From an uncultured Alphaproteobacteria bacterium (GTDB taxonomy: Bacteria > Pseudomonadota > Alphaproteobacteria > Rhodobacterales > Rhodobacteraceae): DNA of 64,000 nucleotides. Below the pieces are notes generated by a model, which was not told the DNA's origin, ran no database searches, and worked only from the letters and a program-made list of their open reading frames with translations. The translations under genes and the position numbers were made by a program. Shown here one piece after another: positions 52,156 to 63,460 of this stretch; position 1 is the stretch's first letter; each line of letters starts with the position of its first letter. Location of the stretch: positions 62,001-126,000 of the forward strand of contig CACBRT010000002.1 in NCBI GenBank assembly GCA_902541695.1, read 5' to 3'.

Positions 52156-52168
52156 AATGAGAAGCTAA

Positions 52169-53290
52169 ATGGATATAATCACAAAAAAAAACAAATGTTT
52201 ATTACCCATAAATTCAATCTTACATGGTGATACAATTGATTTAATGAAAAGCTTACCATGTAATTCGATTGATCTTATTTTTGCAGATCCTCCTTACAAT
52301 CTTCAATTAAGTGGAAAATTAAAAAGGCCCGATCATTCAATGGTAGAGGGTGTTGAAGAAGATTGGGATAAGTTTTTAAATTTTAAAGATTATGACAATT
52401 TTTGTGAAAATTGGCTTTCTGAAGCAAAAAGATTGCTTAAACCAAATGGTGCCATTTGGGTTATTGGTACTTATCATAATATTTATAGATTAGGATCCAT
52501 TATTCAAAATTTAGATTTTTGGATTTTAAATGATGTTATATGGAGAAAATCCAATCCTATGCCAAACTTCCATGGAAAAAGACTAACTAATGCTCATGAG
52601 ACACTTATTTGGGCATCAAAATCTGATAATTCTAAATATATATTTAATTATGAAGCTCTTAAAGAACTAAATGAGGGGCTACAGATGCGTTCGGATTGGA
52701 TGATGCCAATTTGTAGTGGAAAGGAAAGAATTAAAAATAAATTAGGAAAAAAAGCTCATCCAACTCAAAAACCAGAGTCATTATTACATCGAATTTTGAT
52801 TGGAACATCTAATAAGGGTGACATTATCCTTGACCCTTTTTTTGGAACCGGCACGACTGGAGCAGTTGCAAAAAAATTAGGAAGAAAATTTATTGGCATA
52901 GAAAAAGACAAAAAATATTTAGAAATAGCAAATAAACGAATAAAAGAAATAATTCCTCACGATGACAAATCAATAGAAATAACTAAAAGCAAAAGAAATT
53001 TACCAAGAATACCATTTGGTTCACTTATTGAGAGAGGAATTCTAAATCCTGGTGAAGATTTGCAATCTTTTAATGGAAGATATATTGCAAAAATAAGGGC
53101 AGACGGTACTTTGATTTCTCATGATACAAAAGGATCAATTCATCAAGTTGGAGCCATATTAGAAGGTTTACCCTCTTGCAATGGGTGGGCTTATTGGCAT
53201 TTTAAAATTGATGGTTCAACTGCACCAATAGATGTCTTACGGCAAAAAATTATATCAGAATTATCTGAAGTAAAAAATAATATCAATTAG
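52169..53290 (+). CDS. ccrM: Cell-cycle-regulated DNA adenine methyltransferase (GANTC), CcrM-like
   Basis: DPPYNLQLSG, KKAHPTQKPESLLHRILI, DPFFGTGTTGAVAKKLGRKFIGIE, plus the C-terminal CcrM domain (LIERGILNPGEDL...HDTKGSIHQVGAILEGLPSCNGWAYWHF). Confidence 0.93.
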   Translation: MDIITKKNKCLLPINSILHGDTIDLMKSLPCNSIDLIFADPPYNLQLSGKLKRPDHSMVEGVEEDWDKFLNFKDYDNFCENWLSEAKRLLKPNGAIWVIGTYHNIYRLGSIIQNLDFWILNDVIWRKSNPMPNFHGKRLTNAHETLIWASKSDNSKYIFNYEALKELNEGLQMRSDWMMPICSGKERIKNKLGKKAHPTQKPESLLHRILIGTSNKGDIILDPFFGTGTTGAVAKKLGRKFIGIEKDKKYLEIANKRIKEIIPHDDKSIEITKSKRNLPRIPFGSLIERGILNPGEDLQSFNGRYIAKIRADGTLISHDTKGSIHQVGAILEGLPSCNGWAYWHFKIDGSTAPIDVLRQKIISELSEVKNNIN

Positions 53291-54368
53291 AGTAATATTC
53301 TAATGCTAGATTTAAACACTTTCTAATCACTGTTGGAAATAAATTTAATAAATTATGATTAAATGATTCTAAAATAGCATTTTTTGGTGGTATTTTAATA
53401 TTTGCAATCATTATTTTAAGCTCAAGATTAAAATGAGTAAATGTATGCAAAATTGATTCATCTAAAGTCTTCCAATTCCCACTATATGGTGGATTTAGTG
53501 TAGGAAAATTTCCTTCAACCCAATCACTTGTTGGAGGACATGTAGTACCTCCAAGTAATCCATTTTTTGGACGTTTGAACAAAATAATTTCGTTTTTAAG
53601 AGTAATTCCTATAAATATATAACCTTTTTTCTTAACTTTTTTTGGTCTCTTTTTTTTCAAAGGTATTAAATCAAATGTTTCATTCTTAGATGCAATACAA
53701 TTTTTGATAACAGGGCATAAATTACAAACTGGATTTATGGGTTTACATATTAGCGAACCTAAATCCATCATTGCTTGGGCAAAATCACCAGACCGTTTCT
53801 TTGGATAAACAGTTTCTAAACTTTTATAAATTACTAAATTATTCTTCTTTAAATCTTCTTTTATTTCAAATATCCTTGCTATAACTCTTTCAATATTTCC
53901 ATCAACAACAATAGCACTTTTATCAAATGCAATTGAACTAATTGCTGCTGCTGTATATTTACCAATCCCAGGTAAATTAAATAATTCTCTTTCATTATTC
54001 GGAAATTTTCCATCATGTTTTTCACAAATTATTCGTGCGCATTTCTTTAGATTTAATGCTCTTCTATAGTAACCTAATCCAGACCATGATCTTAAAATAT
54101 CATCTTCTTCAGCGTCGTTGAGTTTGTATATATCTGGCCATTTATTAATAAAATTTGAATAATAATTTTTAACAGTTTTTACATTAGTTTGTTGAAGCAT
54201 TATTTCGGATATCCATACATTATATGGATCTTTTTTGATTCCTTTTTTTGAAAGTTCAGGTGTTATTCTCCAAGGTAATTTTCGTGCTTTTATGTCGTAC
54301 CAAGCAAGTAAAATTCTGCTAAAACTAGTGCGGTTTACCTTATTTGATTTATCATTTATTTTGTTCAT
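53283..54368 (-). CDS. mutY: A/G-specific adenine glycosylase
   Basis: RKLPWRITPELSKKGIKKDPYNVWISEIMLQQTNVKTV, LPGIGKYTAAAISSIAF, Fe-S CNLCPVIKNC, C-terminal NUDIX-like domain. Confidence 0.95.
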   Translation of the reverse strand: MNKINDKSNKVNRTSFSRILLAWYDIKARKLPWRITPELSKKGIKKDPYNVWISEIMLQQTNVKTVKNYYSNFINKWPDIYKLNDAEEDDILRSWSGLGYYRRALNLKKCARIICEKHDGKFPNNERELFNLPGIGKYTAAAISSIAFDKSAIVVDGNIERVIARIFEIKEDLKKNNLVIYKSLETVYPKKRSGDFAQAMMDLGSLICKPINPVCNLCPVIKNCIASKNETFDLIPLKKKRPKKVKKKGYIFIGITLKNEIILFKRPKNGLLGGTTCPPTSDWVEGNFPTLNPPYSGNWKTLDESILHTFTHFNLELKIMIANIKIPPKNAILESFNHNLLNLFPTVIRKCLNLALEYYSN

Positions 54369-54400
54369 TATTATTCACTTTTATTTATTAATATAATATT

Positions 54401-54721
54401 ATGCGAACTAAAAACTTTCAAAAGGCATCTGATCTATTTGATCAAATTATACCTGATAAATTAAAACAGAAGACATTTATACATAATAATATTTTTAATA
54501 ACTGGAAACAAATAGTTGGTGAAGATATTTCTGAAATAATTCAGCCTTATAATTTAAAATTCTTGAGATACAAAATAACAGAGGCTACATTAACACTCGA
54601 GGTAAATGAAATGCTGGTTCATCAAGCAGAATTATTAGAGAATCAGATCATTCAACGGATAAATTTTTTTTTTGGAATTAATGCTGTGATTAGACTTAAA
54701 TTTAAAAAAAAAATTTTTTAA
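54401..54721 (+). CDS. DUF721 (DciA-like) protein
   Basis: NNWKQIVGEDISEIIQPYNLKF...ATLTLEVNEMLVHQAELLENQIIQRIN, divergent from mutY. Confidence 0.8.
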   Translation: MRTKNFQKASDLFDQIIPDKLKQKTFIHNNIFNNWKQIVGEDISEIIQPYNLKFLRYKITEATLTLEVNEMLVHQAELLENQIIQRINFFFGINAVIRLKFKKKIF

Positions 54722-54825
54722 CTATCAAATAATTTTTAAATTATAAACTAACCATCTCTTTTTTTTTCTCAATTGTTATATATATGTTTAATTATTTAAT
54801 GTGTTATTTTAAGTGTACATAAATC

Positions 54826-55437
54826 ATGATGTTAAAAATTATTCCTATATTTTTCTACTTATTAAGCTCTTTTTTCATGGTCTTTTTAACAAATGCAAGT
54901 GAAATAAACAATACTAGTGATATTACACCAATGATTATTGGTAGTAAAAACGCACCAGTTAAAATAATTGAATATGCCTCTTTTACTTGTCCTCATTGTG
55001 CAACATTTCACAATGAAGTCTTACCAAAATTGAAGAATGATTATATAAACTCTGGAAAAGTTTTACTGGAATATAGAGAAGTTTATTTTGATGGTCCTGG
55101 TTTATGGGCAGGATTACTTGCTCGATGCCAGGGAAATAAAAAATATTTTGCTATGGTAGATCTTATTTATAAAAAACAAAAGGACTGGGCTAGCGGTAAT
55201 CGTAATGACATAATCGAGGGATTATTATCAATAGGAAGACAAACAGGATTAGATGATCAGGAATCTAGACAGTGCATGGAAAATAGTGAACAAGCTAAAA
55301 AATTAATTGATATTTTTAAAAAAAATATTACAGAAGATGGAATTTCAAGTACACCTAGTTTTGTGATAAACGACGAATTAATGTCGAATATGAAATATGA
55401 CGAACTCAAAAATATAATTGAAAGTCTTTTGAATTAG
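54826..55437 (+). CDS. DsbA-family thiol:disulfide interchange protein
   Basis: Signal peptide, YASFTCPHCATFHNEVLPKLK (CPHC), C-terminal ITEDGISSTPSFVIND with cis-Pro. Confidence 0.92.
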   Translation: MMLKIIPIFFYLLSSFFMVFLTNASEINNTSDITPMIIGSKNAPVKIIEYASFTCPHCATFHNEVLPKLKNDYINSGKVLLEYREVYFDGPGLWAGLLARCQGNKKYFAMVDLIYKKQKDWASGNRNDIIEGLLSIGRQTGLDDQESRQCMENSEQAKKLIDIFKKNITEDGISSTPSFVINDELMSNMKYDELKNIIESLLN

Positions 55438-56435
55438 TTATTTTAAAAAATTAATAATTCTATTTCTTATTGCACTTAAATCTTTAAATACAAATTCTAT
55501 ATCGATAATATCAATAGATTTATGGAATCTCTGGGGAATCCTAATTTTGTCTTTTTCAGTTGTTATTAGTTTTAAATTATGTTTATCAGCATAATTCTTA
55601 AGTTTTTCTATATCCTTAGAAGAATATGGATAATGATCTGGATATTCTTTTGTTTTTACTACATTATAACCAACCTCTCTTGCAGTATTAAAAAATTTTT
55701 CAGAATAAGCTATTCCTGAAAAAGCAAATACTTTTAGATTTTTCGTATTTTTTGGATAGTGATTTTTATAGATAAATCCTTTTATAATTTTAATATTATA
55801 ACTCTTATTTAGATCATTAATTACACTTATATCGCAATTTTTGTTTATAATAAAAACAATTGCGTCTGCTCGAGAGAGACCTTTTTGAATTGACTCTCTT
55901 AGTGGCCCTAATGGGATTACGTATTTATTTCCGAATAAGATTTTGGAGTCAACAACTACTAATGATAGGTCTTTTTTAATCTTGGAGTTTTGATATCCAT
56001 CATCTAATAACACTATATCAAAACCGTCTTTATAAGCTTGGATGATCCCTTTTTTTCTATTTTTAGATACAATAACAGAACTTTTTTTTGATAGAATTAA
56101 TGGTTCATCTCCAACTCGAGAAAAAGTATCAGATTGGGTTACATAATGGGGGCCCTTAATTTTGCCTCCATAACCTCTACTTACTACACATACTTTAATG
56201 CCCATATCATTAAGAAGATCTTGCAATGCCATTGTAACAGGAGTTTTTCCTGAACCACCCACTGTTAAGTTCCCAACACAAATTACAGGTATTGGCATCT
56301 CTTCCCATGGACCATATTTTAATCTATAGTATGTAGCTAGTTCCCAAATTTTACTTAGGGGTTTGAGAAAAAAAAAATGGGATTAATTTCATTTTTATTT
56401 TTAAACCAGAATTTTGGCGTTTTTATAAACAACAA
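55438..56435 (-). pseudogene. lpxK: Tetraacyldisaccharide 4'-kinase, 5' part out of frame at a 10-nt homopolymer
   Basis: Listed ORF (56298..55438) starts at PVICVGNLTVGGSGKTPV and lacks the N-terminus. Upstream, (M)LFIKTPKFWFKNKNEINPIFFF is read from TTG 56435 and enters a stop after the T10 run (56368-56377). The downstream frame gives LKPLSKIWELATYYRLKYGPWEEMPIPVICVGN. Confidence 0.85.
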
Positions 56436-56457
56436 ATAATCTCTCAGGTTAAAATCA

Positions 56458-57810
56458 TCAATTTCCAGCTACAGTCATATCATTTATCAAAATACTAGGT
56501 ACTCGTCTAGAAAGATGGGGTTTAATATCTGTTGCTATAGTCATATTTTGTATCATTTGTTTTAAATTTCCCGCAATAGTACATTCATTAACGGGATGAG
56601 AAATCTTACCATTTTTGAACCAAAACCCTGCGGCACCCCTTGAATAATCACCACTATTTTGATTAATAGTAGACCCAATCATTGAACATACCATCAAGCC
56701 CTCATTAGCCTTTTCTAATAATTCGTCTAAAGTTAAGTCTCCCCCAACTAATTCAATGTTACCCACATTAGGATAGGGATACCCTGAACCTGTTCTAAAA
56801 GCATTACTAGTAGATTTTAATCCTAATTGCTTGCTTGTTTTTAAATCAAGAACCCATTTTTTTAAAATACCATTTTCAACAAATATATTTTTTTTAGATA
56901 CTAATCCTTCAGCATCAAAGGGTCTTGAACCAGACAGCCTTGGAATATATGGATCTTCAATAATATTTAAATTTTCTGGTATAATTTTATTATCTAAATA
57001 ATTTAAAAGCCAACTACTACCACGTGTAATTGATTGTCCATTTATTGCATTTAATATATGACTTATAATTGAACTTGATATACGCTCATTAAAAATTATT
57101 GGGTATTTTCCAGTCAACGGCTTAGTGGCGCCAGTCATTTTAAGAGCTCTTTCAGCAGCCAATTTCCCAATTTCTTCAGGCGCTGGTAAATCTGCAATGT
57201 ATGTTCTTTGTTCGAAGGCATATTCTCTTTCCATCTTATTCATATCAGTGGCAATAGCAGAGGAAGAAATATAATAAAAAGATCTTTTATAACCATTTTT
57301 AAAACCATTTGATGTGCAAAGAATAAATTCTTTGTTTGAAGATCCTACACTGCTTCCATCTGTATTTACGATTTTTGAATTACTAAATGAAGCGTCGTCA
57401 GCGGTAATAGCCATTTCTTCAAATTTTGAAATATTATATTTATCAAAATTATTGTTGTCACAAATATCAATATTCGAACACTCATTTTTGCTAAAGAATT
57501 CACTTCTATTTGCAATAGTGTCAAATGGATTTTCTAAAGACTCTTTAGCTATTTCATTTGCTTTTATTGCTAGATTTTTTAAACCTTCTTCACTCGTATT
57601 ATTTGATGAAACAAGAGCAGATTTTCTGTTATTAATTACTCTTAAAGATATTGAAATGTTATCAGATGTTTCTGATAACTCAACATTACCTTTTTTTGCT
57701 TCTACATTTGTTTCAATTGAATTTTCAATAACAACTTCTGAATCAATGGCACCAAATTTTTTTGATAATTCAATTAGGTTATCTGCTATATTATAATGTT
57801 TATTATTCAT
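56458..57810 (-). CDS. pmbA: TldD/PmbA-family metalloprotease-like protein
   Basis: YPIIFNERISSSIISHILNAINGQSITRGSSWLL, C-terminal NQNSGDYSRGAAGFWFKNGKISHPVNECTIAGNL. Confidence 0.93.
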   Translation of the reverse strand: MNNKHYNIADNLIELSKKFGAIDSEVVIENSIETNVEAKKGNVELSETSDNISISLRVINNRKSALVSSNNTSEEGLKNLAIKANEIAKESLENPFDTIANRSEFFSKNECSNIDICDNNNFDKYNISKFEEMAITADDASFSNSKIVNTDGSSVGSSNKEFILCTSNGFKNGYKRSFYYISSSAIATDMNKMEREYAFEQRTYIADLPAPEEIGKLAAERALKMTGATKPLTGKYPIIFNERISSSIISHILNAINGQSITRGSSWLLNYLDNKIIPENLNIIEDPYIPRLSGSRPFDAEGLVSKKNIFVENGILKKWVLDLKTSKQLGLKSTSNAFRTGSGYPYPNVGNIELVGGDLTLDELLEKANEGLMVCSMIGSTINQNSGDYSRGAAGFWFKNGKISHPVNECTIAGNLKQMIQNMTIATDIKPHLSRRVPSILINDMTVAGN

Positions 57811-57861
57811 GTACGTAAAAACTTAGAGATTAGATTATATAGATTATATATTTTTATAAAT

Positions 57862-58881
57862 TCAATTATTCAATGAACAAATTGACAAAAAAGCAAATGA
57901 TAAAGCTTTTTTTGCTGACAAATTTGAATTTTGCCTAATATTCAACTCTGTCTCTTTTAATATTAACAAAGCCGCTTCAATGCTTGATTTTTGCCAGAAT
58001 TTTAAATTTTTCACAAATTTATCTCTATTTTTCCCTGTAATTGGGGGCCATAATGTTTTTAAAAAAGAAAACGACAAGTCTTCTGTACTTATCATCTTGA
58101 GAAAAATTTTAAACTGATTAGAGGCTGTGAATAAAAAACCATTAGGATTTTTAATTTCTCCTGGGTAATTTGAAAAAAAATCAACAATAAATTCCTTATT
58201 TTTGATCATCAAATAATCAAAAAGTTTTTTTTCGTTTGAGCTAAATTCAAAAGAAAAAACATTATCAACATCTTCAATAGATATAGGGCTTTTGTCAAAA
58301 TATTTATAAAGATATAGTTTTTTTAGTTCTTGTTTAAATTCTAAAAAATCATAGTTAGAAGATAAATCTCTTAATTTTTTTATAATAGCATTGTTATCTA
58401 CCTTAATTTTGTATGAATTAAGCTGATTTATTATGTCTCTTTCATTTAATTCGTAAGAGTAAAATCCTATTGAACAAGATTTTGAATCATTTTCTAATAA
58501 TTTTCTTAAACTAGATTTTTGACCTAAATAACCAGCAGTAAGTATTAAGTAATGATCCTCTATATTGATATTTTCCAAAATATTTTTAATATTGTTTGTC
58601 TCTTTATCTGAAATTTCATTCACTACAATAACTTTTTTGTCTCCAAAAAATGATCTTGTCTTAATTTCATTAAGAATAACTTCCTTATCTTTTTGTATTT
58701 GATTTTTGTCTAAAAATACTAATTTCATTAATTCCAAAGCTTTTGATCCTATCAATTTCAATTCTAAACGTTTCCTGTAATACCAAATCTTTGAGCTTGA
58801 AGTTCCGTGAAGCAGAAAAATTTTTTTTTCAACAGGAATGTTTTCTATAAATTCAGGAAAATTGAAATCTCTAATTATCAA
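57862..58881 (-). CDS. holA: DNA polymerase III subunit delta
   Basis: FLLHGTSSSKIWYYRKRLE, RSFFGDKKVIVVNEI, NQFKIFLKMI. Located after lptE as in related operons. Confidence 0.85.
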   Translation of the reverse strand: MIIRDFNFPEFIENIPVEKKIFLLHGTSSSKIWYYRKRLELKLIGSKALELMKLVFLDKNQIQKDKEVILNEIKTRSFFGDKKVIVVNEISDKETNNIKNILENINIEDHYLILTAGYLGQKSSLRKLLENDSKSCSIGFYSYELNERDIINQLNSYKIKVDNNAIIKKLRDLSSNYDFLEFKQELKKLYLYKYFDKSPISIEDVDNVFSFEFSSNEKKLFDYLMIKNKEFIVDFFSNYPGEIKNPNGFLFTASNQFKIFLKMISTEDLSFSFLKTLWPPITGKNRDKFVKNLKFWQKSSIEAALLILKETELNIRQNSNLSAKKALSFAFLSICSLNN

Positions 58882-59384
58882 CTTAATATTTCCTTTTGGT
58901 GGATCAGGATTTCTATTTTTATTTTTTCAGCAGTATCATATGCAAGTCGTTGTTCAGCATAATTTTTTGCCGTTTCTGTTTGAAATCCAGTCATATTAAT
59001 CGAAGAAGTAAAAGCAGTATTAGAAATTATTATTTTTGAAAAGATAATTTTTTTAGTATTAAGCTCAATCAAATTCAAATTAGAAATTAATTTAAAATTA
59101 TATCTCGTGTTCTCATTGTTTTCAGTAATAATACTTTTTGATTGTTCTAGAGAGCTTTTTAATTCTATTTGATATTTTGGCATTTGAGGATATCCAAAAT
59201 CTTTTAAAAGCTTTTTTTTAATATGAAAATCAATATCATTTTTAGGCGAAAATAAAATAAAATTTCCACTACTGAAGATTGGATGATTGTTTTGATTGAA
59301 ATTAATAAGTGGTTTATAGCCACAAGAAAGTAGTAAAAATAAACAGGAGGCTGTGATTATTTTGAAAAATTTAAATAACAACAT
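58878..59384 (-). CDS. lptE: LPS assembly lipoprotein LptE-like
   Basis: Lipobox [10 protein letters not shown], LptE-like beta domain with C-terminal [19 protein letters not shown]. Between leuS and holA. Confidence 0.82.
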   Translation of the reverse strand: MLLFKFFKIITASCLFLLLSCGYKPLINFNQNNHPIFSSGNFILFSPKNDIDFHIKKKLLKDFGYPQMPKYQIELKSSLEQSKSIITENNENTRYNFKLISNLNLIELNTKKIIFSKIIISNTAFTSSINMTGFQTETAKNYAEQRLAYDTAEKIKIEILIHQKEILS

Positions 59385-61995
59385 TTATAATTTTACCTGT
59401 TACAATAATAATTTTCTTAGGAGACAAACCCTTGAGAAATTTTTTTACAGAATCTAATTCTAGCACTTTTTTTTCTAACTCAATATTTGACATATTTTTT
59501 GAAATGGTAATTTCACTCCTTTTTTTTCCATTTATTTGAATTGGATAAATAATCTCATTATTACTTAAAAATTCTTCAATAAAATCAGGCCATTTTTCTT
59601 CATAAAGAAATGAACTAGATTCGTAGAGACTCCAAATCTCTTGTGAAAGGTGGGGTGTTATTGGTTGCATAAGAGATGCTAAAATTTTAATAGCATATTT
59701 TTTTGCCCCCGAAGATGCTTTTGAATTTGAAATAGAATTTGTTAGTTCATACAAGTATGCAATTGCTTTATTAAAAGAAAAACTATTTAGGCAATAAGTG
59801 ACATTTTTGATTGCATTATGTACAGATCGTAATAAATCATTATCAAAATTATTATCAGTTAAGGTAATTTTGAATTTATCTTGTTCACTATTATTTCCTT
59901 CCTTATAAATCATATACGATATTCTCCACACTTTCTGAAGATGTTTCCAAGCAGCCTCAACGCCAGAATTAGTCCATTCGACATCTCTTTCTGGAGGGCT
60001 ATCAGACATCATAAACCACCTAGCAGTATCAGCTCCAAACTGTTCAATAATATCTTCTGGATCTATTACATTTTTTTTTGATTTAGACATTTTTACAGAC
60101 GGACCTACTTTAATAGATTTTCCAGTCTCGATGCTAAAAAGAGATCTTTTTTTATGAACTTTTTTTACTTCTTTTACTTCATTTGGAGTTAACCATTTAC
60201 CAGTATCATCTTTGTAAGTCTCATGACACACCATACCTTGAGTGAATAAAGACGAGAATGGTTCTACTACTTTTTTAGGTACATGCCCAGTTTCAAACAT
60301 TGCTCTACAAAAAAACCTTGAATAAAGTAGGTGTAAAATCGCATGTTCTACACCTCCAATATACTGATCGACGTTCATCCAGTAATCCACAGCTTCTTTT
60401 TCTGTAGGATTTTGCGATTTAGGAGAAGTAAATCTAGTAAAATACCAAGAACTATCAACAAAAGTATCCATTGTATCTGTTTCTCTTTTTGAATCTTCTC
60501 CACAATTAGGACATTTAGTATTAAGCCATTCTTTATGTCTGTTTAAAGGATTACCAGGTAAGTCGAAGGTTACATCTTTAGGTAATTCAATTGGTAAATT
60601 TTCTTTTTTTTCAGCAACAATCCCACATTTATTACAATGTATTACAGGGATAGGACAACCCCAATATCTTTGTCTAGAAATTCCCCAATCTCTTAATCGA
60701 TAGTTTGTTTTTTCAATGCCTACACCCATACCATTTAATTTTTGCGAAATAACTTTTTTTGCATCTTGAATAGATAATCCATTAATAAAATCTGAATTTA
60801 TTAATTTTCCGGGACCTATGAAAGCCTCGTTTTCAATTTTAAAATCTTCTACATTGGTATCTGACGGGCAAACTACTGGAATAATATCTAAATTATACTT
60901 GATCGCAAAATCTAAATCTCTTTGATCATGAGCCGGACATCCAAAAATTGCTCCAGTCCCATAATCCATAAGAACAAAATTAGCTACAAAAAGAGGAAAA
61001 AGCTTTTTCTCATCAAATGGATTCATTACCAATATATTTGTTTTATAACCAATTTTTTCTGCCTTCTCTATAGCCTCCTCATTAGTTGCAGTTTTTTTAG
61101 ATTTATCTACAAATTGAGCAAGATTTACATCTTCTTTAGATAATATATTGGTTAATGGATGATCAACTGAAATTGCAGCAAAACTCATTCCAAATAAAGT
61201 ATCATGCCTTGTAGTATAAACTTTTAGTTTATCATATCCTTTAGGATGGTTTTTAAGCTTAAAATCAATTTCTAAACCTGTTGATTTACCAATCCAGTTT
61301 TTTTGCATTAGACGAACTTTTTCTGGCCAATTCGGCATATTATCCAACGAATTTAAAAGGTCTTTTGAATAATTTGATATTTTAAAAAACCACTGAGTGA
61401 GTTCTTTCCTTTCAACCACTGCACCAGAACGCCATCCCAATCCATTTTCTACTTGTTCATTAGCAAGAACTGTTTTATCCACTGGGTCCCAATTTACAGT
61501 TGCGTTTTTTCTGTAAGCAAGGCCTTTATTTAACATGTCTATAAACATTGACTGCTGGTGACCATAATAACTTGGATCACAAGTAGCAATTTCTCTTGTC
61601 CAGTCAATCGATAAACCAAGAGGTTTCAACTGATTTCTCATGTCTTTTATATTTTCGTAAGTCCAATCTCCAGGATGAACATTATTTTCCATAGCAGCAT
61701 TTTCTGCGGGCATACCGAAAGCGTCCCATCCCATTGGATGTAAAATATTATATCCACTAGCTTTCATAAAACGAGCAACTACGTCTCCCATTGTGTAATT
61801 TCTAACGTGACCCATATGAATTCTCCCTGAAGGATATGGGAACATTTCAAGCACATAATATTTGGGTTTTGATAAATTCAATTCTGATTTAAAAAGTTCT
61901 TTTTCATGCCATTTTCTTTGCCATTTAGATTCTGTCTTTTTGAAATTATATCGATCCATTTTCAATGACTTTCTAAGAATTAAATTTCTATTCAT
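59371..61995 (-). CDS. leuS: Leucine--tRNA ligase
   Basis: [22 protein letters not shown] (HIGH), [13 protein letters not shown] (KMSKS), editing-domain features. True start may be M at KMDRYNFKK. Confidence 0.98.
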   Translation of the reverse strand: MNRNLILRKSLKMDRYNFKKTESKWQRKWHEKELFKSELNLSKPKYYVLEMFPYPSGRIHMGHVRNYTMGDVVARFMKASGYNILHPMGWDAFGMPAENAAMENNVHPGDWTYENIKDMRNQLKPLGLSIDWTREIATCDPSYYGHQQSMFIDMLNKGLAYRKNATVNWDPVDKTVLANEQVENGLGWRSGAVVERKELTQWFFKISNYSKDLLNSLDNMPNWPEKVRLMQKNWIGKSTGLEIDFKLKNHPKGYDKLKVYTTRHDTLFGMSFAAISVDHPLTNILSKEDVNLAQFVDKSKKTATNEEAIEKAEKIGYKTNILVMNPFDEKKLFPLFVANFVLMDYGTGAIFGCPAHDQRDLDFAIKYNLDIIPVVCPSDTNVEDFKIENEAFIGPGKLINSDFINGLSIQDAKKVISQKLNGMGVGIEKTNYRLRDWGISRQRYWGCPIPVIHCNKCGIVAEKKENLPIELPKDVTFDLPGNPLNRHKEWLNTKCPNCGEDSKRETDTMDTFVDSSWYFTRFTSPKSQNPTEKEAVDYWMNVDQYIGGVEHAILHLLYSRFFCRAMFETGHVPKKVVEPFSSLFTQGMVCHETYKDDTGKWLTPNEVKEVKKVHKKRSLFSIETGKSIKVGPSVKMSKSKKNVIDPEDIIEQFGADTARWFMMSDSPPERDVEWTNSGVEAAWKHLQKVWRISYMIYKEGNNSEQDKFKITLTDNNFDNDLLRSVHNAIKNVTYCLNSFSFNKAIAYLYELTNSISNSKASSGAKKYAIKILASLMQPITPHLSQEIWSLYESSSFLYEEKWPDFIEEFLSNNEIIYPIQINGKKRSEITISKNMSNIELEKKVLELDSVKKFLKGLSPKKIIIVTGKIINVVI

Positions 61996-62356
61996 ATTTT
62001 ATACCTGTATTATTATGTTATTGACAATCATAATTGTTTCTTAATCTTTGGTTATTAATCATTAAACAAAACTACAATAATAATGACAGATATTAAAAAG
62101 ATGAAAGATTCCTGTTATTGAGATGTTATTGATTTAAGTAGAAGAAATTGCGACATTTAGTCAAAATTTATCAACTTTTTTAATTAGATGCTCTAAAATA
62201 CCCATACCACTGTGGCATCTTTGCACCAAAAAAAAAAACAAGTTAATTTTATGATTAAGAAACTTGACCGAAAGCCATTTAAATTAGATAACAAATTCAT
62301 CCGATCGTAATGTGTGCGATTGAGGTATATTGAAATGAAACTACTGAGGCAAGAAA

Positions 62357-63409
62357 ATGAAAAAAGCTCTCTTGACTACAACAGCTCTTGTTGCACTAAG
62401 TAGTGCAGCTTTTGCTGATAGTGTTGCCGTCAGAAATGGCGGTACTTCTCACCATACGCACGCTCCAACTATTGTGTTTCATGGTGAAGCAAATATTAAA
62501 TATAACATACCATTCAAAAAGGTAGCTGGTGGTTCAACAGATGGAGTAATTTCATCAGACGTTGATTTAGATGTTACCATGACAAGTCCAGGAGCTTACT
62601 CAGCGACTGTAAGCTATGGTATGGAAGGAAATAACATTGCAGGTGCAACTGTTACTGTAGGTACCCCATTGCTTGATATTTCTGTTGGTGCTACCGACGC
62701 TCGTGGCGGCGCAGAAGCAGGTGCAGATGCATCTTACCTTTATTCTGATATTGATCGTATGAGTAGTATTGGTGAAGAAGAAGATAATTCTGATTGGTAC
62801 ATCAAACTACCTAATTTTGGTGGATGGACAGTAGCAGCTTCCGGTAAAGCTGATCAAAGTGTTGCTGGAGCTAGTGAACAAACATCTGTGGGTCTAACTG
62901 GGTCTGTTGGCGGATTATCAGTCACTGCTGGTGGAAAAAATGATAGTGGCGGTATATCTGTTTCAACATCCCTAATGGGTGCCACTGTTAAAGTCGCTGC
63001 TGCAAACATTAAAAATGCTGCTGGTGCTAATACACAAGAAACTGGTGTTTCTGTATCTATGCCACTTGGTGGAATGACACTTGCTGTTAACTCAACCACT
63101 GTTGATGGTACAGCACATTGGGGTGTAGACGTAAGTACTACTGTATCAGGCTTTGCAATATCTGTTGGTACTGACAGTGAAGAGGAAAATAAGTTTAAGA
63201 TTACTGGTCCATTGGGTCCTGTTGCATTACACTTAGAATATGACTCAGATGATTCCGAACTGACACCACTTACTACTGATCCAACGATTGAAGCTGGTGT
63301 AACTTATTCAGTTCCAGGAACAAAGGGAACAACAATTTCAGCATCATATTCTAATGATGATGATGACTTCGACGAAGGTACACAAGTTAAAATGGCTTTT
63401 AAATTCTAG
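62357..63409 (+). CDS. Porin-like outer membrane beta-barrel protein
   Basis: Signal peptide MKKALLTTTALVALSSAAFA, amphipathic strand pattern, C-terminal aromatic VKMAFKF. Confidence 0.82.
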   Translation: MKKALLTTTALVALSSAAFADSVAVRNGGTSHHTHAPTIVFHGEANIKYNIPFKKVAGGSTDGVISSDVDLDVTMTSPGAYSATVSYGMEGNNIAGATVTVGTPLLDISVGATDARGGAEAGADASYLYSDIDRMSSIGEEEDNSDWYIKLPNFGGWTVAASGKADQSVAGASEQTSVGLTGSVGGLSVTAGGKNDSGGISVSTSLMGATVKVAAANIKNAAGANTQETGVSVSMPLGGMTLAVNSTTVDGTAHWGVDVSTTVSGFAISVGTDSEEENKFKITGPLGPVALHLEYDSDDSELTPLTTDPTIEAGVTYSVPGTKGTTISASYSNDDDDFDEGTQVKMAFKF

Positions 63410-63430
63410 TAAGAATTTATATAGTTAATA

Positions 63431-63460
63431 AAAAAAGGGGAAATCTATTTCCCCTTTTTT
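63431..63460. terminator. Bidirectional rho-independent terminator
   Basis: AAAAAAGGGGAAAT-CT-ATTTCCCCTTTTTT hairpin between convergent genes. Confidence 0.92.

Noticed and set aside
57314-57796. 160-aa ORF on + strand
   Set aside because: Lies antisense inside the clear TldD/PmbA gene. No recognisable domain.
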